Below, one piece after another: positions 1-8,641 of a stretch of 19,758 nt of DNA. A program made the position numbers and the translations under genes. Positions within the stretch are counted from its first letter, which is position 1. Each line of letters starts with the position of its first letter. The DNA is taken from assembly GCA_034437795.1 (NCBI GenBank), contig DAOTTI010000041.1, forward strand, positions 1 through 19,758, read 5' to 3'. The DNA comes from DAOTTI01 sp034437795. Lineage in GTDB: Bacteria; Chloroflexota; UBA11872; UBA12225. The notes under the pieces are model-generated. The model was not told the origin of the DNA. It did not search any database and saw nothing but the letters and a program-made list of their open reading frames with translations.

Positions 1-1
1 G

Positions 2-484
2 GCGCGCTTGGAGCAGGTGCTCGGCGATGTCAACCCCCAGTTTGACGTCTCTGTGGACGAGGTGACGGTCACTGTGCCGGCCGACCGGATCCGCGAGGTG
101 GCGCGGCGCTGCAAGGAGCATGACCTCCTGCGCTTCGACTATCTCCGCTGCCTGTGCGGCGTGGACTACCAGCAGGAGGGGATCGAGGTCGTCTACCACC
201 TCTTCAGTACTCAGCTACTCCAGAAGTGCGTCCTGAAGGCCCGCGTTCCCGGCGAAGGCCACAGCCTGCCCAGCGTCACCCCCGTCTGGGCCGGCGCCAA
301 CTGGCACGAGCGGGAGACGGCGGAGATGTTCAACATCCGCTTCGACGGGCACCCGCACCTCGAGCCGCTCTTGCTGGAGAAAGATGACCAGGGCCGCATC
401 GTGCCGGGGCCAATCTTGCTCAAACGGTTCCCGCTGCGGCCCAAGGAGCCACCCGGGATCTATGGCTTCCCTGAAGAGGACTAG
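2..484 (+). CDS. nuoC: NADH-quinone oxidoreductase subunit C (5'-partial)
   Basis: This is the 30-kDa-type subunit of complex I, part of the connecting peripheral arm next to NuoD. The family signature is clear: an HERE-x-AEMF-x-I-x-F-x-GHP block (about residues 100-116 counted from the TTG at position 8), followed by the usual short proline-rich tail with LLKRFPLRPKE. The frame is open to the left edge. A TTG lies at position 8, but only about 10 residues then precede the first conserved strand, fewer than is normal, so the true start is probably just upstream and the gene is cut by the window. It ends in TAG at 482-484. It is a stand-alone NuoC, not a NuoCD fusion, although nuoD lies in the same frame 162 bp downstream. 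Family assignment is secure; the start is unknown. Confidence 0.93.
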   Translation, partial: ARLEQVLGDVNPQFDVSVDEVTVTVPADRIREVARRCKEHDLLRFDYLRCLCGVDYQQEGIEVVYHLFSTQLLQKCVLKARVPGEGHSLPSVTPVWAGANWHERETAEMFNIRFDGHPHLEPLLLEKDDQGRIVPGPILLKRFPLRPKEPPGIYGFPEED

Positions 485-564
485 CTGCGGGGCCAGAAGC
501 CCTGCGGCGCTTTGGTTCCTGGCGGGGTGTCAAGGAACCCGTGGCTGCCACTATCGCCAGGCGC

Positions 565-593
565 GCCGGCCGCGCGGCGCGCGGGCGGCCGGC
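565..593 (+). other. GC-rich hairpin in the nuoC-nuoD spacer
   Basis: A perfect 9-bp inverted repeat, GCCGGCCGC at 565-573 and GCGGCCGGC at 585-593, encloses an 11-nt loop that is itself almost pure G/C. A second, weaker 7-bp stem (GGTTCCT 514-520 with AGGAACC 533-539) lies just upstream. No U-tract follows, so this is not a classical terminator. It could be an mRNA stability or processing element between the two cistrons; that role is inference. Confidence 0.5.
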
Positions 594-646
594 CCCATCG
601 CTCCCGCCCCGCCACAGGCCTGAGCGCGGACAGCAAGGACACGACC

Positions 647-1831
647 ATGGCCGCTGAGACGATTGCCCCTGAAGAATTGATGCCCAGCATCCCGCCGGTG
701 GTCGAGGAGAAGGACCTCGAGACGGTGGAGATGACCATCAACATGGGGCCCCAGCACCCCAGCACGCACGGCGTCTTCCGCATGGTGCTGACCCTCGAGG
801 GCGAGCGCGTCCGCAAGGTGGAGCCGTACATCGGCTACCTCCACCGCGGGGCGGAGAAGCTGGGCGAGTCCGGCGACATCGAGGGCTACCGCAAGGCCGT
901 CATCTGGCTGGACCGCACCGATTACCTCTCGGTGTGGCCTAACGAGCACGCCTACGTGCTCTGCCTGGAGAAGCTCACCGGCATCGAGGTCCCTGAACGC
1001 GCCGAGCTCGTCCGACTGATCCTGGGCGAGGTCGGGCGCATCCAGTCGCACTCCATGTTCTACGGCGCCTTCGGCGCCGACGCTGGCGCCACCACGCCCT
1101 TCATGTACGCCTTCGCCCTGCGCGAGGAGTGCTACCAGTTCAACGAGGCCGTGGGCGGGGCCCGCTTCTTCCCCAACTATTTCCGGCCCGGCGGCCTGCG
1201 TGAGGATGTGCCTGCCGACTTCCCCCGCCGCGTCACGCGCCTGCTCGACGCGGCGCGGCGGGCGATCGACGACTACGATCGCCTGATCACCGATAACGAG
1301 ATCTTCCTGGCCCGCACGCGGGGCGTCGGCGTCATCTCCCCTGAGCGGGCGATCGATCTGGGGCTCTCCGGGCCGGTGCTGCGCGCCACCGGCCTGCCGT
1401 TCGACGTGCGCCGCCTGGAGCCCTACTCCCTCTACCACCGCTACGACTTCGACATTCCGGTCGGGACGCGGGGCGACTGCTACGACCGGTACCTGATCCG
1501 CATCGAAGAGATGCGCCAGAGCGTACGCATCATCGAGCAGGCCCTCCGCGACTTCGAGCAGACCCGCCCGGGCGACTTCATGGGCAACGCCCCCAAGGCT
1601 CTGCGCCCGCCCAAGGGCGACGCCTACCAGCGGATCGAGAACGCGCGGGGCGACTTCGGCGTGTACATCGTCTCCGACGGCCGCAGCCCCGCCCCGTACC
1701 GCGTCAAGTACCGTTCCCCGTGCTTCTGCAACCTCCAGGCGCTCAACGACCTGGTGGAAGGCCTCTACGTCGCCGATGCCGTCCTGGCCCTCGGCTCGCT
1801 CGACATCGTGCTCGGCGAGGTGGACCGATGA
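647..1831 (+). CDS. nuoD: NADH-quinone oxidoreductase subunit D
   Basis: This is the 49-kDa-type subunit, which forms the quinone-reduction chamber of complex I together with NuoB and NuoH. It is 394 residues long, the normal size. Visible motifs include MGPQHPSTHG near residue 32, the GYLHRGAEK block, the SHS...ADAGA segment carrying the conserved Asp, the GARFFPNYFRPGG stretch and the C-terminal VLGEVDR. The frame is open back to position 512, but the ATG at 647 is preferred: AAGGA at 635-639 gives a 7-nt spacer, and the upstream extension is Arg/Pro/Gly-rich with no family similarity. It follows nuoC after 162 bp and precedes nuoH by 118 bp. Confidence 0.96.
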   Translation: MAAETIAPEELMPSIPPVVEEKDLETVEMTINMGPQHPSTHGVFRMVLTLEGERVRKVEPYIGYLHRGAEKLGESGDIEGYRKAVIWLDRTDYLSVWPNEHAYVLCLEKLTGIEVPERAELVRLILGEVGRIQSHSMFYGAFGADAGATTPFMYAFALREECYQFNEAVGGARFFPNYFRPGGLREDVPADFPRRVTRLLDAARRAIDDYDRLITDNEIFLARTRGVGVISPERAIDLGLSGPVLRATGLPFDVRRLEPYSLYHRYDFDIPVGTRGDCYDRYLIRIEEMRQSVRIIEQALRDFEQTRPGDFMGNAPKALRPPKGDAYQRIENARGDFGVYIVSDGRSPAPYRVKYRSPCFCNLQALNDLVEGLYVADAVLALGSLDIVLGEVDR

Positions 1832-1854
1832 CCCTGGTTCCTCCCCGCACCTCC

Positions 1855-1949
1855 ATGCTCGCTCCTTGCCACTCGCTCCCCACGGGGACGGGCACAGACA
1901 TCCCTCGTCGCCACCCGCTACTCGCTACTCTTCCCAAGGTTGACCGCTG
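1855..1949 (+). repeat. Degenerate heptamer-phased spacer before nuoH
   Basis: The 118-bp gap between nuoD and nuoH shows 7-base phasing. TCGCTCC recurs 14 bases apart around 1862-1882. Just before the start, CCGCTAC, TCGCTAC, TCTTCCC, AAGGTTG and ACCGCTG run in exact register into the ATG at 1950. The AAGG of the nuoH ribosome-binding site lies in one of these units. The unit differs from the TGARACC type seen before nuoI, nuoK and nuoL. Confidence 0.4.
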
Positions 1950-3206
1950 ATGCAGCTCTTGCCAGTGCCTGACTGGATGCCGGGCTTCCTGGTCGCCCCG
2001 CTGGTGGGCGGCTTCTCCCTGGCCGACTTCCTCGGCCTGTTCGTCATCCTGAATTTCATCCTCGGCTTTGTGATGTTCGAGATCTGGCTGGAGCGCAAGA
2101 TCGGCGGGCACATCCAGCTCCGCCGCGGGCCGCTGCACGTCGGGCCGCACGGGGCGCTCCAGAGCCCGGCCGACGTGATCAAGCTCCTCACCAAGGAGGA
2201 CCTGCGCCCGGCGGCGGCCGATCGGTGGGTCTTCCCCCTGGCTCCGTATCTGGTCTTCATCCCCGTCTTCCTCACCTTCCTGGTCATCCCCTGGGGCCCG
2301 CTTGTCCCATTCCAGAACCTGGTCCTGCGTCCGCTTGATCTGGGGCTGCTCTACGTGGTGGCCATCCCGGCGGTGCAGGCCATCGGCATGATCATGGCCG
2401 GCTGGTCGTCGGGAAACAAGTACTCCCTGCTCGGCGCCGCCCGCTACGTCGCCCAGTTGATTAGCTACGAGCTGCCCATGGTCGTGGCGCTGCTCGGCGT
2501 TGGGATGCTGGCGGAGAGCCTTTCCTTGACCACCATCGTCGACGCGCAGCGGCAGACCACCTGGTTCATCTTCCTCCAGCCCCTCGGCTTCCTGATCTTC
2601 TTCCTGGCCTCCATGGCCGAGATGAACCGCACCCCGTTCGACATCTCCATCGCCGAATCGGAGATCGTGCACGGGCCGTTGCTCGAGTACAGCGGGATGC
2701 GCTTCGGGCTCTTCTTCCTGGCCGAGTTCGCCGCCGTCTTCCTGAACGCGGCGCTGGCCGCCGTGCTCTTCCTCGGCGGCTGGGAGTTCTTCCCCGGCCT
2801 CTACCACCTGCGCCAGGCCTTCCCCGAGACCGCGCCGGTCGTCGACCTGCTGGATGGCCTGGGGCTGCTGTGGTTCTTCGGCAAGACCATGACCTTGATC
2901 GTCGTCATCCAATGGGCGCGCTTCACCCTGCCCCGCATCCGGATCGATCAGCTGATGGACCTGGCCTGGAAGGTCATGCTGCCCGTCTCATTCGTGAACC
3001 TGATCCTTACCGGTGTGCTGCAGGTCTTCGGCTTCCTGGCCTTCGCCCTGGTCGGGATCCCCGCTACCCTCGTGGCGGCCCTGCTCCTGCTGGCGGCCTA
3101 CCGCGGACGCGCGCGCCAGACCCGACGCATTCAACTCGTCACCGTCCCCCGCATGGTGCCCGCCCAGGCGGCGTCGTCCCCCACCATCCCCGCCCCTGCC
3201 AGCTAG
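1950..3206 (+). CDS. nuoH: NADH-quinone oxidoreductase subunit H
   Basis: This membrane subunit links the quinone chamber to the proton-pumping arm. At 418 residues it is longer than usual because of a C-terminal Ala/Pro-rich tail after about residue 385. About eight hydrophobic segments are visible. Family blocks include WLERKIGGHIQLRRGP (46-61), LLTKED (79-84), the SYELPM motif (172-177), AEMNRTPFDI-x-E-x-E (223-238) and EYSGMRFGLFFLAE (246-259). Two loop motifs deviate from the family: GPLHVGP replaces the usual GPNRVGP (60-66), and GPLLEYSG replaces the usual G-F/Y-x-x-EYSG (242-249). The ATG is preceded by AAGG at 1936-1939 with a 10-nt spacer. The identification is firm. Confidence 0.96.
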   Translation: MQLLPVPDWMPGFLVAPLVGGFSLADFLGLFVILNFILGFVMFEIWLERKIGGHIQLRRGPLHVGPHGALQSPADVIKLLTKEDLRPAAADRWVFPLAPYLVFIPVFLTFLVIPWGPLVPFQNLVLRPLDLGLLYVVAIPAVQAIGMIMAGWSSGNKYSLLGAARYVAQLISYELPMVVALLGVGMLAESLSLTTIVDAQRQTTWFIFLQPLGFLIFFLASMAEMNRTPFDISIAESEIVHGPLLEYSGMRFGLFFLAEFAAVFLNAALAAVLFLGGWEFFPGLYHLRQAFPETAPVVDLLDGLGLLWFFGKTMTLIVVIQWARFTLPRIRIDQLMDLAWKVMLPVSFVNLILTGVLQVFGFLAFALVGIPATLVAALLLLAAYRGRARQTRRIQLVTVPRMVPAQAASSPTIPAPAS

Positions 3207-3240
3207 CACCGCCTTGCCACCGGCCTCGAATGATCAGACG

Positions 3241-3281
3241 TGAGACGTGCAACCTGAGACCTGTCACCTGAGACCGACACC
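3241..3281 (+). repeat. TGAGACC-type heptamer array before nuoI
   Basis: Six units in strict 7-base register end at the nuoI start codon: TGAGACG, TGCAACC, TGAGACC, TGTCACC, TGAGACC, then the 6-base remnant GACACC and ATG at 3282. No other Shine-Dalgarno-like sequence is visible, so any ribosome contact would have to use the GAG of the last unit. Confidence 0.6.
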
Positions 3282-3776
3282 ATGAAAGGCATCATCGGCG
3301 GCTTCATCCAGACCATCCGCTCCTTTCTCCGCGGACCCATCACCCAGCTCTACCCCTACGAGCGGCCGCCGCTGGAGACCCGCTTCATGGGCGCCCCCGG
3401 CCTCCTGTGGGACGACGTGGCCGATGAGATCGTCTGCGTCGCCTGCAACATCTGCGCCCGCGCCTGCCCCGACGACTGCATCTATCTCACCGGCGAGAAG
3501 TACACCGGCACCAAGACCAACAAGAAGAACATCGTCAAGGAGTACTACATCGACCTCGGCCACTGCTCATACTGCGGCATCTGCGTCGAGGTCTGCCCGT
3601 TCGACGCCAATGAGATGACGCCCCACTTTGAGTTGAGCACCTACGACCGCCAGCAGTTGATCTACGACATGCACCGGCTGGTGGAGATCGCGCGGGGCGT
3701 CCAGCGCCGCATGGGTAAGCCCGAAGCGCAGGACGTGGCCGTCGTCGGCGCGCTGGACACCTCCGCCTGGCGCTGA
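3282..3776 (+). CDS. nuoI: NADH-quinone oxidoreductase subunit I (2x[4Fe-4S] ferredoxin-type)
   Basis: NuoI carries the two tetranuclear clusters (N6a/N6b) that pass electrons toward NuoB and quinone. Both CxxCxxCxxxCP motifs are intact: Cys52, 55, 58, 62 and Cys95, 98, 101, 105. An additional Cys66 follows the first motif. The N-terminal amphipathic helix (residues 1-20) that docks to the membrane arm is present. The length of 164 residues is normal. The start is ATG 3282, directly abutting a heptamer repeat and without a good ribosome-binding site. A 119-bp spacer with a long hairpin follows. Confidence 0.96.
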   Translation: MKGIIGGFIQTIRSFLRGPITQLYPYERPPLETRFMGAPGLLWDDVADEIVCVACNICARACPDDCIYLTGEKYTGTKTNKKNIVKEYYIDLGHCSYCGICVEVCPFDANEMTPHFELSTYDRQQLIYDMHRLVEIARGVQRRMGKPEAQDVAVVGALDTSAWR

Positions 3777-3793
3777 CGAGCAGGGACGAGCCG

Positions 3794-3858
3794 GTCGCTC
3801 GCCTCCGGCCCGCCGCAGCCGGCGCCCGACGCGGGCCAAGCGGCGACGAGCGAGCGAC
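3794..3858 (+). other. Nested hairpin in the nuoI-nuoJ spacer
   Basis: An outer perfect 9-bp stem (GTCGCTCGC at 3794-3802 with GCGAGCGAC at 3850-3858) encloses an inner perfect 7-bp stem (GGCCCGC at 3807-3813 with GCGGGCC at 3831-3837). The structure starts 17 bases after the nuoI stop and ends 37 bases before the nuoJ start. There is no U-tract, so read-through into nuoJ is expected. It may be an RNA processing or stability element. Confidence 0.5.
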
Positions 3859-3895
3859 AAGTCAAGAAGCTAGATAGGAAACGAAGAGTACGGAC

Positions 3896-4414
3896 ATGGA
3901 TCTCGGCGCGGTCGCCTTCTACGCCGTGGCCGCCGTCACATTGGCGGCGGCGCTTGGCGTCGTCATCGCCCGCAGCGTGGTCTACAGCGCGCTCCTGCTG
4001 GTGGCCGCGCTGATGCTCACCGGCCTGGTCTATCTGATCCTGCTGGCCGACTTCCTGGCCCTGGTGCAGATCCTGATCTACGGCGGCACGGTGAGCGTGC
4101 TCCTGCTCTTCGCCCTGATGCTCACCCGCCCCCAGGCGCGGCCGATCACCCTGCACCGCGGCTGGCCGCTGGCTGCCCTGGGAGCGGCCGTCCTGCTGGT
4201 GGTGCTTGTGTACCAGGCCGTCGCCACCAGCTGGACGGCCCCCGCGGCCGCCGGCCGCACCGGCGCCGCGGCCGGCATGCCGGTGCGGGCCAGTCCCGCG
4301 GAGCTGGGGACCGCCCTCTTCACCACCTGGGCCGTCCCCTTCGAGATCGCGTCCCTGGTGCTCCTGGTGGCCTTGATGGGCTCGCTCGTCATCGCCCGCG
4401 CCTCCGAGGACTGA
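3896..4414 (+). CDS. nuoJ: NADH-quinone oxidoreductase subunit J
   Basis: This small membrane subunit carries the pi-bulged third helix that takes part in coupling in complex I. It has 172 residues and five hydrophobic segments. The most recognisable block is the third helix with QILIYGGTVSVLLLFALML (about residues 58-76), matching the family's Y-x-G-A/T-x-x-VLF-x-F pattern. A long Ala/Gly-rich loop at about residues 115-140 joins the last two helices. GAAGAG at 3883-3888 gives a 7-nt spacer to the ATG. Position between nuoI and nuoK agrees with the conserved order. Confidence 0.93.
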   Translation: MDLGAVAFYAVAAVTLAAALGVVIARSVVYSALLLVAALMLTGLVYLILLADFLALVQILIYGGTVSVLLLFALMLTRPQARPITLHRGWPLAALGAAVLLVVLVYQAVATSWTAPAAAGRTGAAAGMPVRASPAELGTALFTTWAVPFEIASLVLLVALMGSLVIARASED

Positions 4415-4454
4415 ACATCGCCAGCTCGCGCCTCCATCCCTCTCATGCACCCAG

Positions 4455-4510
4455 TTGAAACCCGAAACTCTGAGCCCGAGACCTAGGACTGGAAACGCCG
4501 CCCCTGAGGC
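4455..4510 (+). repeat. Degenerate heptamer array before nuoK
   Basis: Eight units in exact 7-base register: TTGAAAC, CCGAAAC, TCTGAGC, CCGAGAC, CTAGGAC, TGGAAAC, GCCGCCC, CTGAGGC. They are followed by 5 bases and the nuoK ATG at 4516. Several units fit NNGARAC, a rotation of the TGARACC unit before nuoI. The last unit supplies TGAGG as a plausible ribosome-binding site. Confidence 0.5.
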
Positions 4511-4515
4511 CCATT

Positions 4516-4824
4516 ATGGTTCCGCTAGAACACGTCCTGATCTTCAGCGCCGCGATGTTCGCCATCGGCATGTACGGCGTGATGGCGCGGCGCAACGCTG
4601 TGCTGGTGCTGATGGCGATCGAGCTCATGCTCAATGCCGTCGCCATCAACCTGGTCGCCTTCGCCACGCGGCTCGACCCCCAGCAGTTCTCGGGGCTGAT
4701 CTTCGCCGTCTTCGTCATCACCGTCGCCGCCGCTGAGCTCGGCCTGGGGCTCGCCATCGTACTCCGCGTCTACCGCATGCGCACCTCCGTCAACGTGGAC
4801 GAGATCGACATGATGCGCTGGTAG
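4516..4824 (+). CDS. nuoK: NADH-quinone oxidoreductase subunit K
   Basis: This is the MrpC/NuoK-type three-helix membrane subunit of the proton channel region. The length of 102 residues is typical. The two buried glutamates essential in the family are present: Glu36 in the second helix (IELMLNAVAINLV) and Glu74 in the third helix (AAAELGLGLAIVL). ATG 4516 is preferred to the in-frame and out-of-frame alternatives because the family N-terminus starts 4-6 residues before the first helix. It is flanked on both sides by heptamer-repeat spacers. Confidence 0.96.
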   Translation: MVPLEHVLIFSAAMFAIGMYGVMARRNAVLVLMAIELMLNAVAINLVAFATRLDPQQFSGLIFAVFVITVAAAELGLGLAIVLRVYRMRTSVNVDEIDMMRW

Positions 4825-4832
4825 CCATAACG

Positions 4833-4867
4833 TTGAACCTTGAACCTTGAACCTTGAATGTTGAGCT
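4833..4867 (+). repeat. TTGAACC heptamer array before nuoL
   Basis: Three perfect TTGAACC units (4833-4839, 4840-4846, 4847-4853) are followed by TTGAATG and TTGAGCT in the same register. The array fills half of the 72-bp nuoK-nuoL gap and ends 29 bases before the nuoL GTG. The same unit in the same orientation recurs in front of polA at 13811-13845. Confidence 0.85.
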
Positions 4868-4896
4868 TCGGAATCGTGAGCTGAGGTGATACTCGA

Positions 4897-7029
<2,133 letters not shown>

Positions 7030-7038
7030 GTATGGTGC

Positions 7039-7133
7039 GAACGAGGGAACGAGGCGCTAACGAGGCGCCCTGCGAAGGACCCGGTCGCGGCTGAAGCGCT
7101 TCCGGGCAACCGAGAGACGAACCAGAGACGAAC
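7039..7133 (+). repeat. Short tandem motifs in the nuoL-nuoM spacer
   Basis: GAACGAGG occurs in perfect tandem at 7039-7046 and 7047-7054, with a third variant TAACGAGG at 7058-7065. Further on, AGAGACGAAC occurs at 7113-7122 and 7124-7133, an 11-base period. The 136-bp spacer codes for nothing I can recognise; it ends in AGAGGA at 7154-7159, the nuoM ribosome-binding site. Confidence 0.5.
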
Positions 7134-7165
7134 GAGGCACACTATCCACAGCGAGAGGACTGGAC

Positions 7166-8641
7166 GTGGGCATTCTCTCCGCCATTCTCCTGACGCCGTT
7201 TGTGGCGGCCATTCTGATCATGGGCATCCCGCGACGCTGGCCCTGGGTCATCCGCACCGTCGCCGCCGTCGCCAGCGGGATCACGCTCGTCCTGTCGCTG
7301 GTGCTCTTCGTCGGCTACGACTGGCGCGCCGGCGGCTTCCAGTTCCAGGAGGTCTACGACTGGATCCCCGAGCTCGGCATCCGCTTCCGTCTTGCCGTTG
7401 ATGGCATCTCGGTGCCCATGGTCCTGCTGACCGGCCTGGTCATCTTCACCGGCAGCGTCATCTCCTTCAAGATCGCCGACCGCCCCAAGGAGTATTACGC
7501 CCTCCTGCTCATCCTCGTCACCGGCGTCTTCGGCGTCTTCATCGCCCTCGACCTCTTCCTACTCTTCTTCGCTTACGAGATCGCCGTGCTCCCGATGTAC
7601 CTGCTGATCGCCGTGTGGGGGAGCACGCGCAAGGAATACGCGGCGATGAAGCTCACCCTGATGCTCGTCGCCGGCAGCGTGCTGGTCTGGGTGGGCATGC
7701 TGGCCCTCTTCGCTCAGACCGGCGCCACCACCTTCGATATCGAGACCCTGGCCAGCCCCCGCATGCAGCAGCTGCTCTCGCCGGACTTCCAGCGCATCTT
7801 CTTCCCCATCTTCTTCATTGGGTTCGGCGTCCTGGCCGGCCTGTGGCCCTTCCACGTCTGGTCCCCCGACGGCCACGTCGCCGCCCCCACGGCCGTCTCC
7901 ATGCTCCATGCCGGCGTGCTGATGAAGCTGGGCGCCTACGGCTGCCTGCGCGTGGCCCTCTGGGTCCTGCCGGAGGGCGCGCGGTTCTGGGCCCCCGTGT
8001 TCATCGCGGCGGGGGTGATCGCCGCCGTCTACGGCGCCTTCTCCGCCATGGGCCAGCGGGACCTCAAGTTCGTCATCGGCTACTCGTCCGTCAGCCACAT
8101 GGGCTACGTCATCGTCGGCATCTGCACGCTCTCCTTGATCGGCGTCAGCGGCGCCGTGCTGCAGATGTTCTCCCACGGCATCATGACGGCCATGTTCTTC
8201 GCCCTCGTCGGCGCCATCTACGACCAGGCCCATACCCGCGAGATCGCCATCTTCAGCGGCCTGGCGCGGACCATGCCCTGGTTCGTCGGCTTCTTCGCCG
8301 TGGCGGGGCTGGCCTCGGTCGGACTGCCCGGCCTCTCCGGCTTCGTGGCCGAGCTGCTGATCTTCCTGGGCGCATTCCAGACCTATCCCCTCGTCGGCGT
8401 CCTGTGCGTCGTCGCCGTGGCCATCACCGCCACCTACATCTTCCGGCTCATGGCCAAGGCCTTCTTCGGCCCGCCGAACCCCCGCTGGAGCTGGCTGCAT
8501 GACGTGCTGCCCAATGAGTGGGTCGCGACCGCCATCCTCTCCCTTACCCTCCTGGTGGTGGGTCTGTACCCCGCGCCGTTCCTGAACATGATCCACGTCT
8601 CGGTCCTGCCGATCATCGAGAAGGTCGGAGGAGTGCGCTAA
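7166..8641 (+). CDS. nuoM: NADH-quinone oxidoreductase subunit M
   Basis: This is an antiporter-like proton-pumping subunit of the membrane arm. It has 491 residues and about 14 helices. Family features present are Glu138 in FFAYEIAVLPMYLLIAVWG, the WPFHVWSPDGHVAAPTAVS block (227-245), Lys254 in VLMKLGAYG, the QRDLKFVIGYSSVSHMGY segment and Glu396 in GLSGFVAELLIF. The usual TM7 lysine (Lys234 in E. coli, in V-K-x-P-x-x-P-x-H) aligns with Leu223 here (GFGVLAGLWPFH). The start is GTG 7166 with AGAGGA at 7154-7159 (6-nt spacer). The stop TAA directly abuts the nuoN ATG, implying translational coupling. Confidence 0.95.
   Translation: MGILSAILLTPFVAAILIMGIPRRWPWVIRTVAAVASGITLVLSLVLFVGYDWRAGGFQFQEVYDWIPELGIRFRLAVDGISVPMVLLTGLVIFTGSVISFKIADRPKEYYALLLILVTGVFGVFIALDLFLLFFAYEIAVLPMYLLIAVWGSTRKEYAAMKLTLMLVAGSVLVWVGMLALFAQTGATTFDIETLASPRMQQLLSPDFQRIFFPIFFIGFGVLAGLWPFHVWSPDGHVAAPTAVSMLHAGVLMKLGAYGCLRVALWVLPEGARFWAPVFIAAGVIAAVYGAFSAMGQRDLKFVIGYSSVSHMGYVIVGICTLSLIGVSGAVLQMFSHGIMTAMFFALVGAIYDQAHTREIAIFSGLARTMPWFVGFFAVAGLASVGLPGLSGFVAELLIFLGAFQTYPLVGVLCVVAVAITATYIFRLMAKAFFGPPNPRWSWLHDVLPNEWVATAILSLTLLVVGLYPAPFLNMIHVSVLPIIEKVGGVR

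Noticed and set aside
512..646. N-terminal extension of nuoD from TTG 512
   Set aside because: The extra 45 residues are low-complexity, without family similarity, and the ATG at 647 has a well-spaced ribosome-binding site.
1743..2912. Long minus-strand open frame (389 codons) under nuoH
   Set aside because: It mirrors nuoH in antisense, has a composition dominated by Glu/Gln/Gly/Asp/His typical of antisense GC-rich DNA, and shows no family motif. The same holds for the long antisense frames under nuoD, nuoL, nuoM, nuoN and polA.
4833..4867. CRISPR array or iteron origin as an explanation of the TTGAACC repeats
   Set aside because: Units are 7 bases with no spacers, so not CRISPR. No replication initiator gene or AT-rich unwinding region is nearby, and the arrays recur before unrelated genes.
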